Under the pieces are notes generated by a model, which was not told the origin of the DNA, searched no databases, and saw only the letters and a list, made by a program, of their open reading frames with translations. Positions 1 to 9,153 of a stretch of 64,000 nucleotides of DNA are shown one piece after another. The position numbers were made by a program, and so were the translations under genes. Within the stretch, counting starts at the first letter, position 1, and every line of letters begins with the position of its first letter. The DNA is from an uncultured Myxococcales bacterium (GTDB lineage: Bacteria > Myxococcota_A > Polyangia > Polyangiales > Polyangiaceae): contig CALFEQ010000191.1 in assembly GCA_937949945.1 (NCBI GenBank), forward strand, positions 1-64,000, read 5' to 3'.

Positions 1-316
1 TCTCGTTCTTCGAGGAGCGGGCACTCGGTCGTGCTGAAGCGTGCTGAAGACTGAAGACTCCAGCGTGCGTGGTGCGGGTGTCCGGAGCCGCCTCAGGCCC
101 GTTCGCCTGGGACCCGGACACGGACACAGCGCGGCGTGACCGTCGGGGTCGACGAGCCACTCGGCGGGCCGGTCTGATCTCATCTGGAGCCTGGAGCCCG
201 GAGCCTGGAGCCTCTTGTAGTAATCTCCGCCACGCCCCGTGGACGACCTCGAAGCGGCGCCCTTCAAAGCTCGCCCGAAGAGCGAGGCCTCGACGCGCAA
301 GGGCGCTCGGGCGCCG
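1..316. other. Left-edge non-coding stretch
   Basis: No supported gene. One frame at the very edge runs to a stop near position 45 and could be the 3' end of an upstream gene, but 14 codons are too few to identify it. The stretch holds one run of the dispersed heptamer (185-212). If the ATPase starts at the GTG at 239 instead of the ATG at 317, the last 78 bases are coding. Confidence 0.5.
185..212 (+). repeat. TGGAGCC heptamer run, 4 copies
   Basis: Four head-to-tail heptamers, the third with C in place of the first T. It matches the right-hand arms of the paired intergenic elements further on and lies upstream of the P-type ATPase. A left-hand GGCTCCA partner, if present, would be outside the window. 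Confidence 0.85.
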
Positions 317-3124
317 ATGTTTCACAACGGGTCGGTCGAGGAGCATCTCGCTCGGCTCGCGGCCGATCCGGTGCGGGGGCTCGACGATGCCGACGCCGAG
401 AGGAGGCTGCGCGAGCACGGGCCCAACGAGCTGCCGTCGCCGCCGCCGCCGAGCGCGCTCCGGCGCATCGTCGCGCAGTTCGCGAATCCGATCGTCCTGA
501 CGCTGCTCGGTGCGGCGGTGATCGCGACGATCAATGGCGCGAGCGCGAAGGCGAACGAGAGCTTCCTCGCGCGCTTCGGGGACGCGATCGCGATCGGGCT
601 CATCGTCGTGCTCAACGCCGTGCTCGGTTACTACCAAGAGCACCGCGCGGAGAAGGCGCTCGACGCGCTCAAGAAGATGCAGACGCCCAACGCGCGCGTC
701 CGCCGCGGGGACGTCGTGAAGGTCGTCCCGGCGTCCACGGTGGTTCCGGGCGACATCCTCGAGGTCGAGGCGGGAGACGCCGTTCCCGCCGACGCGCGCC
801 TGCTCCAGGCGATCAACCTCGCGACGCAAGAGGCGGCGCTCACCGGCGAATCGGTGCCCGTGCAGAAGGACGCGCTCGCCGAGCTCCCGGACGACGCGCC
901 CATCGGCGACCGCAGCACGATGCTCTTCACGGGCACGTCCGTCGTGCGCGGCAAGGGACGCGCGCTCGTGGTGGCGACCGCGAAGGACACCGAGCTCGGC
1001 AAGCTGTCGAAGATGCTCGCCGAGTCGGAGCAGCAGAAGACACCGCTCGAGGAGCGGCTCGAGCACTTCGGCAAGCGCATCCTCGTCGCGTGCATCGCGA
1101 TCAGCGCGGTGATGTTCGCGTGGGGCCTGTACCGCGAGCAGGACACCTGGCAGGAGCTGCTCCTCGAGGCGGTGAGCCTGGCGGTCGCCGCGATCCCGGA
1201 GGGCCTGCCGGCGATCACGACGATCACGCTCGCGCTCGGCATGCAGCGCATGGCGAAGCGCGGCGCGATCATCCGGAAGCTCGCGGCGGTCGAGACGCTC
1301 GGCGCTGCGACGGTCATCTGCTCCGACAAGACCGGCACCCTGACGCAGAACGAGATGACCGTCCGCGAGATCTACGCCGGCGCGATCGCGTACACGGTGA
1401 CGGGCACCGGCTACGATCCGGCAGGCGAGATCCTCGACGCGAACGGCACGCCCGTCGAGGCGACGGAGCGCCCCGCGCTCGCGGAGCTGCTCGCGACGAT
1501 CGCGCTCGCCAACAACGCCTCGCTCGAGAGGCGCGACGGCTCGTGGCGCGTCGTCGGCGATCCGACCGAGGGAGCGCTGCTCACGCTCGCGGCCAAAGGC
1601 GGGCTCCCGAAGGAGTCGGTCGCGCCCTCGCACCGGGTCGTCAGGGAGATCCCCTTCGACAGCGACCGCAAGCGCATGACGGTCGTGACGCTCGACGCGA
1701 ACGGCAAGGAGATCGCCCACACCAAGGGCAGCGCCGACGTCCTCATCCCGCGCTGCGACCATCAGCTCACGAAGGACGGTCTCGAACCGCTCGACGACGC
1801 CAAGCGCGCGGCTATCCTCGCCGAGGCCGAGCGCATGAGCCGCGCGTCGCTCCGCGTCCTCGCCGTCGCGAGGCGCGAGCTCTCCGTCGACGGCAATCGT
1901 CGAGCGACGACGCCGCCGCCCGCCGACGGCAAGCCCGAGGGACGACCGAGCTACGACAACATCGAGCAGAGACTCGTCTTCCTCGGCCTCGTCGGAATGA
2001 TCGACCCTCCGCGCCCGGGCGTGAAGGAGGCGATCAAGGCGTGCGCCGACGCGCACGTCCGCGCGGTCATGATCACCGGCGATCACAAGCTGACCGCGGT
2101 CGCCATCGCGAAGGAGCTCGGGCTCTGGGAGGACGGAGCCATCGCGCTCACCGGGACCGAGCTCGAGCAGCTCTCGGACGAAGCCCTCGCGCAGCGCATC
2201 GATCGCGTGCGCGTCTTCGCGCGCGTCACGGCCGAGCAGAAGCTGCGCATCGTGAAGGCCTTCAAGGCGCGCGGCCACGTGGTCGCGATGACCGGCGACG
2301 GCGTCAACGACGCGCCGGCGCTGAAGGAGGCTCACATCGGCATCGCGATGGGCAAGGAGGGCACGGACGTCGCGCGCGAAGCCGCCGACATGGTCCTCGC
2401 CGACGACAACTTCGCCACCATCGTCGAGGCGGTGCGCGAGGGCCGCGCCATCTGGCGCAACATCCAGAAGTTCATCTTCTTCCTCCTGTCGTCGAACGCG
2501 GGGCTCATCGTCACGGTCTTCGTCGCGAGCTTGTTGCCCCACACACCCGCCCTGCGCCCGCTCATGATCCTCTGGATCAACCTGGTGACGAACGGGCTCC
2601 CTGCGCTCGCGCTCGGCGTCGATCCGCCCGACCCGACGCAGATGATGGAACCGCCGCGCAAGCCGTCGAGCGGGCTGCTCGGCGCGCGCGAGTGGCTCGG
2701 CATCGCCGTCGTCGGCGTGCTCATGGGTGGGCTCGCGATCCTCTGCTACCGCTGGCCGTGGGACGTCGAGCAGGAGATCCTCCCGGGCTACGCGCGGGCG
2801 ATGGCCTTCTCCCTCCTCGCGCTCTCGCCGCTCTTCCACGCGCTGAACTGCCGGTCGGCGACGGCGAGCCTCTTCGCCATGCGACCGCTGCTCCCGCGCG
2901 CGCTCGTCGGCGCCATCGTCGTGAGCGCCGCGATCCACCTCGTCGCGATCGTGGTGCCTTCGCTCCGGCAGGTCTTCCAGACCTACGCGCTCGGCTCGTT
3001 CGAGTGGCTCGTGCTCCTCGCGCTCTCCGCGTCGATCATTCCGATGCTCGAGGTCGTCAAGGCGCTCCAGCGTTTCGGCCTCGTCGGCGAGGACCTCGGC
3101 CCCATGTCGCGACGCTCCAACTGA
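317..3124 (+). CDS. P-type cation-transporting ATPase (type II, Ca2+-ATPase-like)
   Basis: Membrane pump of about 935 residues that uses ATP through an aspartyl-phosphate intermediate to move a cation across the inner membrane. Seen: an N-terminal cation-ATPase domain, actuator TGES (about 176-179), phosphorylation motif DKTGTLT (Asp about 337), hinge TGDGVNDAP (about 659-667), and the M4 motif PEGLP (Glu about 295), which places it with SERCA/PMCA-type pumps. The C-terminal membrane block M5-M10 is complete. Aligned without gaps to SERCA M5-M6, the site I glutamate is Leu (about 730) and the M6 aspartate is Asn (about 759), so the ion and stoichiometry are uncertain. An in-frame GTG at 239 would add 26 charged residues. 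ATG 317 is preferred because it begins at the usual family N-terminus. It is followed 29 bp later by an unrelated lipoprotein gene. Confidence 0.93.
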   Translation: MFHNGSVEEHLARLAADPVRGLDDADAERRLREHGPNELPSPPPPSALRRIVAQFANPIVLTLLGAAVIATINGASAKANESFLARFGDAIAIGLIVVLNAVLGYYQEHRAEKALDALKKMQTPNARVRRGDVVKVVPASTVVPGDILEVEAGDAVPADARLLQAINLATQEAALTGESVPVQKDALAELPDDAPIGDRSTMLFTGTSVVRGKGRALVVATAKDTELGKLSKMLAESEQQKTPLEERLEHFGKRILVACIAISAVMFAWGLYREQDTWQELLLEAVSLAVAAIPEGLPAITTITLALGMQRMAKRGAIIRKLAAVETLGAATVICSDKTGTLTQNEMTVREIYAGAIAYTVTGTGYDPAGEILDANGTPVEATERPALAELLATIALANNASLERRDGSWRVVGDPTEGALLTLAAKGGLPKESVAPSHRVVREIPFDSDRKRMTVVTLDANGKEIAHTKGSADVLIPRCDHQLTKDGLEPLDDAKRAAILAEAERMSRASLRVLAVARRELSVDGNRRATTPPPADGKPEGRPSYDNIEQRLVFLGLVGMIDPPRPGVKEAIKACADAHVRAVMITGDHKLTAVAIAKELGLWEDGAIALTGTELEQLSDEALAQRIDRVRVFARVTAEQKLRIVKAFKARGHVVAMTGDGVNDAPALKEAHIGIAMGKEGTDVAREAADMVLADDNFATIVEAVREGRAIWRNIQKFIFFLLSSNAGLIVTVFVASLLPHTPALRPLMILWINLVTNGLPALALGVDPPDPTQMMEPPRKPSSGLLGAREWLGIAVVGVLMGGLAILCYRWPWDVEQEILPGYARAMAFSLLALSPLFHALNCRSATASLFAMRPLLPRALVGAIVVSAAIHLVAIVVPSLRQVFQTYALGSFEWLVLLALSASIIPMLEVVKALQRFGLVGEDLGPMSRRSN

Positions 3125-3153
3125 CACCGAGCTTGGCGTATCTTCCGGCTTCG

Positions 3154-5241
3154 ATGACACGCTCGGTTCTCTGTTCGCTCGTCGTCGGACCTCTCTTGCT
3201 CTCGGCCTGCGGCGGCGGGAGCACCGCCGCGAAGACGCCGGCCGACGAGACGAGCACGGAGGCGCACGACTCGATCGGCGAGCTCGCCGCGCAGCAAGGA
3301 GGGCTCGCGGCGCTCGGCGGCGCGGGCAACCGCGAAGACGACGGCACGGGGACCGAGGTCGCGTTCGCCGGTCCTCTTCGCGCCGAGACGGTCTCGAAGA
3401 AGAACCCGCCGAAGCTCGACGGGATGCTGAAGGAGTGGCACGCCCGCTCGCCGGCGAAGGAGACGATCTCGGGCAACACGGACGGCCTCGGTCTCGACGT
3501 CGCCGTGCAGGCGAGCGACGACACGCTCTGGATCGCCGCCGAGATCAGCGACGCGAACATCACGCGATCGGGCAAGGCGTCCCCGGGCGACGATCACGTC
3601 ACGATGACGCTCGCCTTCCCCTCCGGGCGGGGCGTGCTCAAGGCGTACGAAATCGGATTCTGGCCCGGCATCCCCGGCAGCACGCCGGGCGTCGTGAAGT
3701 GGACCGCCGGCCCGCGCGCCGGACAGAAGGTCGCCGGCGCGAAGCTCGTCGAGATGGACGTGAAAGGCGGGCTCACGTTCGAGGCGACGGTGCCGTGGTC
3801 TTCGTTCCCCGAAGCCGCCACCGTACGCGTCGGCATGCGCGCGGCGTTCCGCTACCACGACGGCGACGGCTCCACGACGAGGGCCGTGCTCGCGACGGGC
3901 CGGGGCGGCGTCGAAGATCCGGGCGAGCTCCCTGCCCTGCCCATCAGCGCCGAGCACGCCGTGCTCGAAGGGCTCCTCGAGCAGAAGGGCCTCGCCGGCA
4001 CGAAGCCGAAGATCGACATCTACGCCGACGTCGCGGGCGACAAGTGGAAGGAGCGCATCAGCGTCTTCGGGCGCTTCTTCACCATCTGCGGCCCCGGCTA
4101 CCGCAAAGGCCGGCAGTTCTTCTGGCGCGAGGTCGCGGGGGACATCGTCTCGCTCGAAGCGAAGGACGTCACCGGACACGGCAAGGAGGAGCTCATCGTA
4201 CGGCGCCGCCTGCCGATCGGGGGCGCGATGCACGACATCCTCGAGGTCTGGTCGATCGCGCCCAATACCGACGAGCCCACGACCATCTTCGCGCAGCAGA
4301 TCGCGATCACTTCGAACGACGGCAAGCGGCGCGTCTCCAACGCGGCCCGCCTCGGCACGAAGGAGATCGAGGTGAGCATCGAGCCCGCCGTCGGTTGGGA
4401 CGCCTCGAGCTTCGGCGAGACGATCGCCAGTGACGTCGAGCCGCTGCTCCTGCCGTGGGGTACGGTCCGATCCCGCACCTACAAGCTCGAAGGGAACAAG
4501 TTCGTGAAGGCGAGCGAGGTCACGCAGGCCGCGTCGCCTGCGCCGGTCGCGCAGCAGAGGACGAGCGAAGCGCTGCCGCGCGACGTGCCGACGCCGCGGG
4601 TGCAGAAAGGATCGGATCTCGGCAAGCAGGTGCTCGAGGCGTATCTGCGAGACGCGGGGCTGCCCGCGGGGACGAAGCCGAGGTTCGATCTCGAGGTCAA
4701 CGTCGACGGCGACGCGAAGCCCGAGCGGGTCGCCCTCTTCGGGCGCGACATCGTCGTCCTCGGACCGTCGTTCAAGGGAGGCACGGGCTACGCGCGGCTG
4801 TCGCTGACGCAGTTCGCCGACGACAGGGACGTCGGCGAGCTCACCGCGCGCGACCTCACCGGCGACGGCGCCGCGGAGCTCATCGTCCGAGGCACGCGCC
4901 GCGTGAAGGGCCCGTCGGGCGAGAACATCGAGATCGACGGCCTGTTCGTCTACCAAGTGAAGAACGGCAACGTCGGGCGCGTGTTCGCCATCGAGACCGG
5001 GCGCGAGATGGCCGGCAAGCGCGTGCAGGGGCTCGTGCAGTTCGTGCCGGCCAAGGGCGGCAAGAGCTTCGACATCGACGTCCGTCCGGGCGCGGCGAAG
5101 GGATGGACGAAGGACACGTACCCCTGGCAGCAGGAAAAGCCCGGCACGGGACCGGTCGAGCCCCTTCTCTTGCCGTGGGGGGCGATCCCGAACGCGCGCT
5201 ACACCTGGAACGGGAGCCAGTTCGCCCTGGTCCAGCGCTAG
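3154..5241 (+). CDS. Large lipoprotein with CBM9-like domain and duplicated VCBS/FG-GAP-like unit
   Basis: Function unknown. The 695-residue product begins with a signal peptide and a lipobox (LSAC), so it is probably a lipoprotein exported to the periplasm or outer membrane. A low-complexity linker follows. Next is a segment with the pattern PKLDGMLKEW...DDTLWIAAEISD (about residues 80-260), which resembles the beta-sandwich fold of family 9 carbohydrate-binding or DOMON-like domains. Two related units then occupy roughly 280-460 and 485-690. Both run from a D-V-GD-K-ER core through a 'DVTGHGKEELIVRR' or 'DLTGDGAAELIVRG' motif and end in 'PLLLPWG', so the C-terminal half is an internal duplication. 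The acidic DxTGxG motifs look like calcium-binding FG-GAP-type loops. The start is the ATG just before the signal peptide, 29 bp after the ATPase stop. The domain names are my own recognition and have not been searched. Confidence 0.85.
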   Translation: MTRSVLCSLVVGPLLLSACGGGSTAAKTPADETSTEAHDSIGELAAQQGGLAALGGAGNREDDGTGTEVAFAGPLRAETVSKKNPPKLDGMLKEWHARSPAKETISGNTDGLGLDVAVQASDDTLWIAAEISDANITRSGKASPGDDHVTMTLAFPSGRGVLKAYEIGFWPGIPGSTPGVVKWTAGPRAGQKVAGAKLVEMDVKGGLTFEATVPWSSFPEAATVRVGMRAAFRYHDGDGSTTRAVLATGRGGVEDPGELPALPISAEHAVLEGLLEQKGLAGTKPKIDIYADVAGDKWKERISVFGRFFTICGPGYRKGRQFFWREVAGDIVSLEAKDVTGHGKEELIVRRRLPIGGAMHDILEVWSIAPNTDEPTTIFAQQIAITSNDGKRRVSNAARLGTKEIEVSIEPAVGWDASSFGETIASDVEPLLLPWGTVRSRTYKLEGNKFVKASEVTQAASPAPVAQQRTSEALPRDVPTPRVQKGSDLGKQVLEAYLRDAGLPAGTKPRFDLEVNVDGDAKPERVALFGRDIVVLGPSFKGGTGYARLSLTQFADDRDVGELTARDLTGDGAAELIVRGTRRVKGPSGENIEIDGLFVYQVKNGNVGRVFAIETGREMAGKRVQGLVQFVPAKGGKSFDIDVRPGAAKGWTKDTYPWQQEKPGTGPVEPLLLPWGAIPNARYTWNGSQFALVQR

Positions 5242-5259
5242 GAGACGTACGGACCGGCG

Positions 5260-6996
5260 TCAGCGCCGCCGGCACTTCTTCTCGAACGGATCCCAGTCCT
5301 CGACCGCGCACCACGCCGGACGCGCGGTGAGCGTCGGGGCCGGCGGCGGCGCCGACGTCGTCGGGGTCGGCGCCGGCGGCGGCTTCGGCTGAGGCGGCGG
5401 CTTCGCTGCCGGACCGGTCTTCTCCGCCACGAGCCGGACGACCACCCGCGGGTTCGCCGGGTCGATCTTCTTGCCGTCGAGCACGACCTTCCGCGGCTTG
5501 TACCCGGCGCGCTCGATGCGCAACGTCACCCGCTCGTCCGGCGCTACGGCGAGGATGCGAGGCTGCTGCTGAGGCACGTCCGCATCGTCGTCGTCGATGG
5601 CGATCGTCGCGTCGATGGGATCGACCGTCACCGTCACGGAGGTCTTCGCGACGGTGATCTCCGGAGGGCCGACTTCGATGGTGCCGTTCTCCTCCGCGGT
5701 CGCGGTCGTGGCCACGGTCGCGGGCTCCGTTTCCGTGGGCGCGCTGCCGGGCGGTATCGTCGTCGCGCTCGCGCTGGTGCGAACCGACGAGACGATGAGC
5801 ACGGTGCCGACGACGCCGAGGAGCAGGATCGCGCCCACGACCGCGCCGAGCAGGATTCCCCGTCGCCTCCGGCCGAGCGGAGTGGCGGGGAAGAGCGCCG
5901 CGCGCCCCTTCCCGTTGCGGAAGTAGTCGGCCGGGACGTTGAAGCCGCCCGATCGCGTCATCATCTCGGGCACGGCATTCGGCACCAAGCCACGCTCGAC
6001 CTTCTCGAGGTCGGCGATGAGCTCCTCCATCGTCTGGTAACGGAGCTCGACCCTCTTCGACAGCGCCTTGAGGACGACGGCCTCGAGGCCCGGCGGAATC
6101 TCCTGCGGCAGGGGCACCAGCGCGCGGATGGGCACGGGCGCCTTGTACATGTGCTGGGTGAGGATCCCCATGAAGTTGTCGGCGTCGAACGGCACCCTGC
6201 CCGACGCCATTTCGTAGAGGATCACGCCCAGCGAGTAGATGTCGGTGCGCTGGTCGACGGGCACGCCGGCGGCCTGCTCCGGAGACATGTAGTGCGGCGT
6301 TCCGAACACGCTGCCCGCGCGCGTGAGCTTCGCGCTCTCGCCGCCCACCTTCGCGATCCCGAAGTCGAGGATCTTCACGAAGTCGTGGTCGTCCCCGCGC
6401 GTGACGAGCATCACGTTGTCGGGCTTGAGATCGCGGTGGACGATCCCGCGCGCATGCGCCGCGGCGAGCCCGCGTGCGATCTGCTTCGCGATGTGGATGA
6501 GGCGAGGGACGGGGATGACCTTCTCGTGGTCCATCACCGCCGAGAGGCTCGGCCCCTCGAGGAACTCCATCACGAAGAACGCGGCTCCGTCCGGCAGGCG
6601 GCCGAAATCGGAGATGTCGACGATGTGCGGGTTGCCGATCGAGGACGCCGCCCTCGCCTCGTTGAGGAAGCGCTCGGCCATCTCCTGGTCGGCGACGAAG
6701 TCGGCGCGGAGGATCTTGATGGCGACGCGCTTGTCGATGAGCTTGTGGCGGCCGAGGAACACGAACCCCATGCCGCCCTCTCCGAGGAGGGACTCGACGA
6801 CGTACCGCCCCTCGAGCGTCTTGCCGAGGTAGACGTCGATCCGCTGCTGCGAGGACACGGCCCCCGCCGCCGACAACGGGCCGCTCGGATGGGTCACCCC
6901 GTCCAACGGGTCGTGCGCGCTCGAATGCCCGGATCCCGGGGCTGACCGGGGAATCGTCGGGAGTCCCGGAGCGGATCTGTCCTGGGGGTCGGACAT
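5260..6996 (-). CDS. Membrane-anchored Ser/Thr protein kinase
   Basis: Hanks-type kinase of 578 residues. Seen: a Ser/Pro-rich N-terminal tail (1-55), glycine loop GEGGMG (72-77), Lys94 in VAIK, HRDLKPDN with catalytic Asp189, DFG 211-213 and SPE 238-240. All catalytic residues are intact, so the kinase should be active. A single membrane helix lies at about 381-402, followed by a Thr/Pro-rich stretch and a PEGA-like beta segment (about 440-520) outside the membrane. The end is proline-rich with a short basic tail. The gene is convergent with the lipoprotein gene (18 bp apart) and divergent from the LolC/E-like permease gene. No partner phosphatase or substrate is encoded next to it. Confidence 0.95.
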   Translation of the reverse strand: MSDPQDRSAPGLPTIPRSAPGSGHSSAHDPLDGVTHPSGPLSAAGAVSSQQRIDVYLGKTLEGRYVVESLLGEGGMGFVFLGRHKLIDKRVAIKILRADFVADQEMAERFLNEARAASSIGNPHIVDISDFGRLPDGAAFFVMEFLEGPSLSAVMDHEKVIPVPRLIHIAKQIARGLAAAHARGIVHRDLKPDNVMLVTRGDDHDFVKILDFGIAKVGGESAKLTRAGSVFGTPHYMSPEQAAGVPVDQRTDIYSLGVILYEMASGRVPFDADNFMGILTQHMYKAPVPIRALVPLPQEIPPGLEAVVLKALSKRVELRYQTMEELIADLEKVERGLVPNAVPEMMTRSGGFNVPADYFRNGKGRAALFPATPLGRRRRGILLGAVVGAILLLGVVGTVLIVSSVRTSASATTIPPGSAPTETEPATVATTATAEENGTIEVGPPEITVAKTSVTVTVDPIDATIAIDDDDADVPQQQPRILAVAPDERVTLRIERAGYKPRKVVLDGKKIDPANPRVVVRLVAEKTGPAAKPPPQPKPPPAPTPTTSAPPPAPTLTARPAWCAVEDWDPFEKKCRRR

Positions 6997-7337
6997 GCGA
7001 GACGCAGCGCAGGGCGGCGCCGGTCGGCGCGACCATGAGCTCGATCTCAGATGTACGTGGTCTCACGGAAGAGCGGAAGAGCAAGGGCTGCTCAATTCGC
7101 GCCCAGGCCCGCGTTCGGACATGCGCATTCGCTCGCGACGGCGCACGGCCTCCTCGCCCCGTGGGCTCAGCCCTCGTACGCTCGTGTAGAGGGTACGCCG
7201 AGGTGTGCGCCCGGCCGTCGACGGGAAAATAGGGGAATGGCCGGCGAGTGTGCCGTGCTAGAGGAGCCAGGCACACACCCTGTGCCCCTCGACCGCAGCC
7301 GGCGCTCGGGGGGTCGCTCGGGAGACCGTTCGAGACC
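6997..7337. other. Divergent intergenic region
   Basis: 341 bp between the start of the kinase gene (minus strand) and the start of the permease gene (plus strand). It should carry both promoters, but I see no convincing -35/-10 pair, palindrome or small gene. The short reading frames here overlap one another and show no recognisable protein. Confidence 0.5.
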
Positions 7338-9020
7338 ATGGGCTACCCCGTCCAGATCGCGCTCCGCTACCTCGGCTCGAAGAAGCGGGCCTTCGTCTCC
7401 GTGGGGACGGCGTTCGCGATGCTCGGCGTGGCGCTCGGCGTGGCCGCGCTCGCCATCGTGATGAGCGTGACCGGCGGCTTCCAGGAGCAGTTCCGCGAGA
7501 AGGTCCTCGGCGTCAACGCCCACGTCATCGTCCTGAAGTACGCGGTCCACTTCCGCGACTACCGCGACGTCATGAAGAAGGTCGAGAGCGTGCCGGGCGT
7601 CGTCGCGGTCGCGCCGTTCGTCATCAACCCGATGATGGTCACGCACGGCGACCGGACGGCGACGGGCGTCCTCCTCAAGGGCGTCGACCCGGAGATGATG
7701 CCCAAGGTCCTCGACCTTCCTCGCCACATCGTGGAGGGCTCGCTCGAGGGCATGCGCAAGCCCGGCGCGAAGCCGCCGGAGAACCCGCAGGACTCCTTCT
7801 CGCCCGGCCAGGGCACCTGGTCTCCGAAGAGCGACACGAGCAGCGACGAGGGAGCCGGCGGCGGCAAGCTGAGCCTCCTCGAAGCGATCGAGAAACAGAT
7901 CGCCGAGGACCGGGCGAAGGACGCCCTCGCCGACGCGGGCACGACCGACATCGCGACGCTGGTCGCGACCGGCGCGGTGTCGGACATCGGCAAGTCCGAC
8001 GCGAAAGAGCCCCCGCCCCCCGATCCGGTCGACGCGATCCTCGGCGCCCCGGCAGCCGAGCCGGCTCCGGCCCCGGCCGCGACGTCGGAGCCCGTGGCGC
8101 TGCATCCGGCCGGAGACGTGACGCCCGACGGCGGATACGCGAGCGAGCTGCCCGAGGAGGACTTCCTCCCCGAGGCGATCGATCCGGATCCGTGCCGGAG
8201 CCCGGAGCAGGTGAAGGCGCTGCCAGGCGTCGTGATCGGTCGCTCGCTCTCGAAGCGGCTCAACGTCGGCCTCGGCGACTGCCTCCAGATCACCTCGCCG
8301 CAGATCGGCATGGCCTTCGGCGCGAGCGGTGCACGGCCGCCGATCGCGAAGCAGTTCCGCGTCATCGCGATCTTCGAGGCGGGCTTCGATCAGTACGACT
8401 CGAAGCTCGTCTACACCGATCTGTACGAGGCGCAGGCCTTCTACGAGCAAGGCGACAGCGTCACCGGTGTCGAGGCCAAGGTCGAAGACATCGACAAGGC
8501 CGCGGACATCGCGAAGCAGGTCGACAAGCTCCTCGCGAACGGCCTCTACCACACGATGGACTGGCGCGAGCTCAACCACGGGCTCTTCACCGCGCTGCTC
8601 ATCCAGCAGATCGCGATGAGCGTCGTGCTCACGCTCATCATCGTGGTCGCGGCGTTCACCGTCATCGCGACCCTCATCATGGCCGTCCTCGACAAGAAGA
8701 AGGAGATCGCGCTCCTCAAGGCGCTCGGCGCGAGCGACGACGCGATCCTTCGCGTGTTCCTCTACCAGGGCGGCATCATCGGCCTCGTCGGGACGGCGCT
8801 CGGCCTCTTGCTCGGTTGGGCGGGTTGCAAGTTCCTCCTCGCCTACGGCTTCCCGCTCGATCCCAAGGTGTATTTCATCTCGAAGCTGCCGGTGAACGTC
8901 CGTCCCACGGAGTTCATCATCACGGGCATCGTGGCCATCATCATCTGTCTCGTGGCGACGATCTTCCCGGCGTTCTATGCGGCACGATTGAGGCCCTCCG
9001 ACGGCCTCCGTTCGGAATAG
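7338..9020 (+). CDS. LolC/LolE-family ABC transporter permease with a large insertion
   Basis: Inner-membrane permease of 560 residues. The N-terminus (IALRYLGSKKRAFVSVGTAFAMLGVALGVAALAIVMS) is typical of LolC/LolE, which with the ATPase LolD release lipoproteins from the inner membrane to LolA. The C-terminal third holds three membrane helices of the FtsX/MacB type, with the 'DKKKEIALLKALGAS' cytoplasmic loop and a final helix ending at the RPSDGLRSE tail. Between them the periplasmic domain carries about 160 extra residues (roughly 140-300), rich in Pro, Ala, Asp and Glu, which makes the protein longer than the usual 400-415. No lolD is adjacent. The start is the ATG directly before the conserved N-terminus. 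Lipoprotein release is inferred from the family only. Confidence 0.85.
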   Translation: MGYPVQIALRYLGSKKRAFVSVGTAFAMLGVALGVAALAIVMSVTGGFQEQFREKVLGVNAHVIVLKYAVHFRDYRDVMKKVESVPGVVAVAPFVINPMMVTHGDRTATGVLLKGVDPEMMPKVLDLPRHIVEGSLEGMRKPGAKPPENPQDSFSPGQGTWSPKSDTSSDEGAGGGKLSLLEAIEKQIAEDRAKDALADAGTTDIATLVATGAVSDIGKSDAKEPPPPDPVDAILGAPAAEPAPAPAATSEPVALHPAGDVTPDGGYASELPEEDFLPEAIDPDPCRSPEQVKALPGVVIGRSLSKRLNVGLGDCLQITSPQIGMAFGASGARPPIAKQFRVIAIFEAGFDQYDSKLVYTDLYEAQAFYEQGDSVTGVEAKVEDIDKAADIAKQVDKLLANGLYHTMDWRELNHGLFTALLIQQIAMSVVLTLIIVVAAFTVIATLIMAVLDKKKEIALLKALGASDDAILRVFLYQGGIIGLVGTALGLLLGWAGCKFLLAYGFPLDPKVYFISKLPVNVRPTEFIITGIVAIIICLVATIFPAFYAARLRPSDGLRSE

Positions 9021-9153
9021 GACGTCGCTCGCGGTCGGGGTTTCTCCCCCGGCGCCGAGGCCTCCCGCGACGCGCGCCGCCCTCGGCGTCCATGTGGGCG
9101 CGCGAATTCCGGGTCGCGTGAGCGTGTCCGGAGGTGCTAACTTCGGGCCAGCG

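Noticed and set aside
1090..5241. Giant plus-strand frame covering part of the ATPase and all of the lipoprotein
   Set aside because: The first 2 kb overlap the ATPase in another frame and give Arg-rich nonsense. The real gene starts at 3154 with a signal peptide.
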